DNA from: JACRDG01 sp963760985
GTDB taxonomy: Bacteria; Desulfobacterota; Desulfomonilia; Desulfomonilales; Desulfomonilaceae
Direction of reading: 5' to 3'
NCBI GenBank assembly: GCA_963760985.1
Contig: CAVXFM010000015.1
Span: 248,001 to 312,000, forward strand
Length of the DNA stretch: 64,000 nucleotides
In this document: piece by piece, positions 61,456 to 64,000 of the stretch
How positions within the stretch are numbered: the stretch's first letter is position 1
Layout: every line of letters starts with the position of its first letter
Position numbers and translations under genes: made by a program
Notes under the pieces: model-generated
Database searches by the model: none
Seen by the model: only the letters and a program-made list of their open reading frames with translations
What the model was told of the DNA's origin: nothing

Positions 61456-62754
61456 TCACTCATCCGCGAGGCCGCAGCATTGTCGTACCGGCCCGATCAT
61501 GTAAAGGGACCCTGCAGCGAGAATCACGTCGTCCTGCGACGCCTTTGCCAAGAGCTTCTCGAATCCTTCGCGAATACTTGGTGCGGTGTCTGCAGGCACG
61601 CCGTACGCGTTCACCAGGTCGCGCAGTTCTTCCTCGTTCAGCGCACGTTCTCCCTGGGGCGCGACACATGTCACTTCTCGAGCCAAAGGCACGATGATCT
61701 TGGTCAGTGCGTCGTAGTTCTTGTCTCGCAACGCTCCAAGCAACATGAGAGGCTTCTTTCCCGGATACACCTTCTTGAACGTGCTCCTCAGGAGTCTCAT
61801 TCCTTCCGGCGTATGCGCTCCGTCGATGATCACGTCCGGCGCAGTCCTCAGGAGTTCAAACCGCCCGGGAAACCTGGTGTCCATGAGCCCGTTTCGGATT
61901 GCCTCATTGGAGATAGGAAAGCCCTGCTCCTGCAAGCGCTCGATCACCGCGACGGCCAGTGATGCGTTCTTGATCTGGTGACTCCCGGGCATGGAGAGTC
62001 CGAGGTCTTCCATGACCAGATCCGAGGATCGGTACGTAAACTGACGCGTCCCGGTCCGTTTGCCGGAGAAGTCTTTCCCGAACTCCCCGACCGGTGCGGA
62101 CGCGTCTGACGCAACCCGCAGGATGACATCCCGGGCCTCTTTACGTGAAGCGCCCGTGACGAGGGGGATGCCGGGCTTGATGATTCCCGCTTTTTCTCTG
62201 GCCACGGACGCGAGACCCACGCCGAGATAATCCTCGTGTTCGCGGGATATGTCCGTAATCACCGTCACCTTTGAATCCACCGTATTGGTCGCGTCCAGAC
62301 GCCCGCCCAGCCCTACTTCTACAATAGCGATCTCCGGTTTCATCCGCGCGATGCAATCAAAAGCCATTGCAGTGGTAAACTCGAAGAAAGTCGTGCGCTT
62401 GGGATCGTACACCGCGCTCACTTTTTCAGCCGAGTCGATGATAGCCGCTTTGGAGACAAGCTCACCGTTGAGTCGCACGCGTTCCCGAAAGTCGTTGAGG
62501 TGAGGCGATGTGTACAGAGCCACGTTCACTCCTGCCTCACGCAAAATGTGGTACACGAACGCACAGGTTGATCCTTTGCCATTGCTCCCGGCCACATGCA
62601 CTGCCGGGAATGTCCTTTGCGGGTCGCCCATTTGCGCGAGCAATCCCGTGATGTTCTCTAATCCGAGAAGGATGCCGAACCGTTCGAGGCTGTACAAAAA
62701 GCGAATGGTTTCCTGATACCTATCCTCGAACGCTCGATCCTGGGTTGACGACAT
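61456..62754 (-). CDS. folC: Bifunctional folylpolyglutamate synthase / dihydrofolate synthase
   Basis: 432 residues, intact. ATP-dependent ligase adding glutamate to folates (and to dihydropteroate). Diagnostic motifs: P-loop HVAGSNGKGSTCAFVYHI, TSPHLNDFRERVRLNG, IVEVGLGGRLDATNTVDS and C-terminal-domain IIDGAHTPEGM. GGAGG precedes ATG 62754 at a good distance. It is upstream of lptD on the same strand; the co-location is not functionally obvious. Confidence 0.95.
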   Translation of the reverse strand: MSSTQDRAFEDRYQETIRFLYSLERFGILLGLENITGLLAQMGDPQRTFPAVHVAGSNGKGSTCAFVYHILREAGVNVALYTSPHLNDFRERVRLNGELVSKAAIIDSAEKVSAVYDPKRTTFFEFTTAMAFDCIARMKPEIAIVEVGLGGRLDATNTVDSKVTVITDISREHEDYLGVGLASVAREKAGIIKPGIPLVTGASRKEARDVILRVASDASAPVGEFGKDFSGKRTGTRQFTYRSSDLVMEDLGLSMPGSHQIKNASLAVAVIERLQEQGFPISNEAIRNGLMDTRFPGRFELLRTAPDVIIDGAHTPEGMRLLRSTFKKVYPGKKPLMLLGALRDKNYDALTKIIVPLAREVTCVAPQGERALNEEELRDLVNAYGVPADTAPSIREGFEKLLAKASQDDVILAAGSLYMIGPVRQCCGLADE

Positions 62755-62858
62755 GGATCGACCTCCGCGGCACTATAGACTGAACGTCATTGAAGATCAT
62801 CTCGCCGACCTACCATGTTTCAGGCAGGTTTCCCCGACAAGACTTTGTGGCAATACCA

Positions 62859-62911
62859 CCTTTTGGTCAATTGATGCGGAAGCGCATGAAGAAAGGGGAC
62901 CATTCTCAATG
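62859..62911. repeat. Short dispersed repeat, pair 3 copy 2
   Basis: Partner of 32986-33041: CCTTTTGGTCAAT at the start and CCATTCTCAATG at the end. It lies in the 264-bp gap between folC and the membrane-protein gene. Confidence 0.4.
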
Positions 62912-63018
62912 GGCTCCTGCATTCCGTCCGGGTGTGTATATCACACCGGTACCGGGCCGTCAAGGAGGGTTAGTTCATAACCATTCGTATTCATTGCTGA
63001 ATGACAGCCTATACCAGG

Positions 63019-63612
63019 TCAGGTTACTGCATCGCTTGGGCCGGGGGGTTCGGGTTGCCCGGTATTCGTGTCGTGTGGGGGAGCAATCGCGTCAGGGACG
63101 TCTGCATTCTCAGGCACGAGATTCATGAAATAGATCATACCCACAGAAAGGACAGCGCCGAACACCACCACCACCACGATAGCCGCGCGCACGGAAAGTT
63201 GCGTGGTGTGCATGACCAACAGGATCGCAATGATGATGGTCTCCATGATGACCACCACCTGAAGCTTCTTTATCCGGTTGAGCAATCTCTGTTCTTCGCT
63301 ATCCGGCTTGTCTTCCAGGTAGTCGCGTATTTCCTTCTTTATGCCGTCTTTCCAGACCGTGATCATGTGGGGCGAGCCCTTGGCCCATGATTTCAGGTGC
63401 TTGAGCCTTTCATCCGTCCAACCGTGTGGGATCAAATGAAGCCTTTCCAGGATGAAGCACAGTCCGCATGCGGCCAGCGCTACCAGGACGATTATCACCA
63501 CGCCCAAAAGGAGCACGCCTACCATCAGTCCGAGCGAGATCGAGATACCTCCGAACACCAACTGCGCCATGATTATCCCCATGACGCCGAGGATCTGTCT
63601 GGTCCAGGCCAT
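63019..63612 (-). CDS. Small membrane protein of unknown function
   Basis: 197 residues, intact. Two N-terminal helices (MGIIMAQLVFGGISISLG and VGVLLLGVVIIVLVALAACG), a cytoplasmic charged segment (KEIRDYLEDKPDSEEQRLL), then two more helices (VIMETIIIAILLVMHT, AAIVVVVVFGAVLSVGMIYF) and a Pro-rich tail. ATG 63612 with GGGAAAGGA upstream is preferred over 63732, which lies inside the preceding gene. No family recognised. It sits 92 bp downstream of the HEPN gene. Confidence 0.7.
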   Translation of the reverse strand: MAWTRQILGVMGIIMAQLVFGGISISLGLMVGVLLLGVVIIVLVALAACGLCFILERLHLIPHGWTDERLKHLKSWAKGSPHMITVWKDGIKKEIRDYLEDKPDSEEQRLLNRIKKLQVVVIMETIIIAILLVMHTTQLSVRAAIVVVVVFGAVLSVGMIYFMNLVPENADVPDAIAPPHDTNTGQPEPPGPSDAVT

Positions 63613-63704
63613 ATGAACGTCCTTTCCCTCTCCCGCGGAGAGACTGAGGTCGGGTCTTCCCAACAGTTCGGACGGAAGAAGCGTCGATCGGCCCACAGGA
63701 GCGG

Positions 63705-64000
63705 TCAGTGCTCTTCCAGCCACCTCTCGCATCCCGCCAGCAGGTATCGGGCGGCTTCAATTCCCAGACGGCCGTCCTCATTCCCGTAAATCTGACCGGG
63801 TGTGAGGTCGGGCAGTCCATTGGGATATCTGGTGGGTATGTAAAATTTGTCCAGCAACGCGGCCGCGTCTATCCAGGCTTGCAAGTCCGGGATCTCTGCC
63901 CCGCGGGGAAACTCTGCGATGAGGCGTTTGGCAGAGTGTCCCCACGGATCCGCGTCGCACAGGCGCCAAAGCGCCTTGAGAGCTTTTTCGCCAGCCTGTT
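63705..64000 (-). CDS. HEPN-domain protein, 3' part only
   Basis: The open frame runs off the right edge and ends at TGA 63705-63707 (98 codons visible). It carries the HEPN signature DKFYIPTRYPNGLPDLTPGQ, followed by ARYLLAGCERWLEEH. Only the C-terminal portion is present, so the full architecture is unknown; HEPN proteins of this type often partner with MNT nucleotidyltransferases. The gene upstream of the 63019-63612 membrane protein is on the same strand. Confidence 0.7.
   Translation of the reverse strand, partial: QAGEKALKALWRLCDADPWGHSAKRLIAEFPRGAEIPDLQAWIDAAALLDKFYIPTRYPNGLPDLTPGQIYGNEDGRLGIEAARYLLAGCERWLEEH

Overview
This 64 kb window looks like a Gram-negative chromosome, most likely from Desulfobacterota (the former Deltaproteobacteria; Desulfomonile/Syntrophobacter-like is my guess from gene content). 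The envelope genes (LptD, TolC-like and beta-barrel proteins, RND exporter) require an outer membrane, and FeS-DUF3786, rubrerythrin-like and CoA-transferase genes fit an anaerobic lineage. No rRNA, tRNA, CRISPR array, insertion sequence or prophage was seen. About 29 frame breaks interrupt otherwise conserved genes. All but one have the sense of a one-base insertion, and 17 sit directly on a GTAC tetranucleotide, so I treat the broken genes as single genes with sequence errors and annotate the full spans.

Layout. 0.2-8.3 kb: two ABC-2 permeases flanking a MITE-like palindrome, a ferritin-like protein, an M48 membrane protease, a cyclase and an RND/MMPL exporter. 8.5-20.2 kb: an autoregulated operon with a TetR regulator behind a perfect palindrome, a roughly 3,040-residue iterative lipid/polyketide megasynthase (two NPD-type domains, KS, AT, KS, two ACPs, KR) and a dehydratase fused to a phosphopantetheinyl transferase. 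Together these carry most activities of a PUFA-synthase-like assembly line in one operon, ended by a strong hairpin. 20.6-22.4 kb: orphan antitoxin-like, DUF4062 and MNT-type nucleotidyltransferase genes. 22.5-30.4 kb: DUF3786, PRC-barrel, acyl-CoA metabolism, a MacB-like permease and alanine dehydrogenase. 30.5-35.6 kb: a pentapeptide-repeat protein and a c-di-GMP module (response-regulator diguanylate cyclase, PilZ protein, small protein sharing the PilZ protein's N-terminal module), then a DUF3467-like protein. 35.6-37.2 kb has no convincing gene.

37.2-55.3 kb is the most striking part. A two-gene cassette (secreted Pro/Cys-rich beta-barrel-like protein, then a giant DUF4347 surface protein with an N-terminal LEPR-like motif) occurs twice on the minus strand, each behind an almost identical sigma-70 promoter. 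Divergent from it is a plus-strand cluster of HlyD adaptor, TolC-like lipoprotein, M50 protease fused to an HlyD arm, and GAF domain fused to an HlyD arm. No ATPase is encoded there. I infer a dedicated export/processing system for the two surface proteins.

55.5-64 kb holds a multi-pass GT-C-like protein, a GT2/methyltransferase fusion, lptD, folC, a small membrane protein and the 3' end of a HEPN-domain gene. Several families of short intergenic repeats are scattered through the window.
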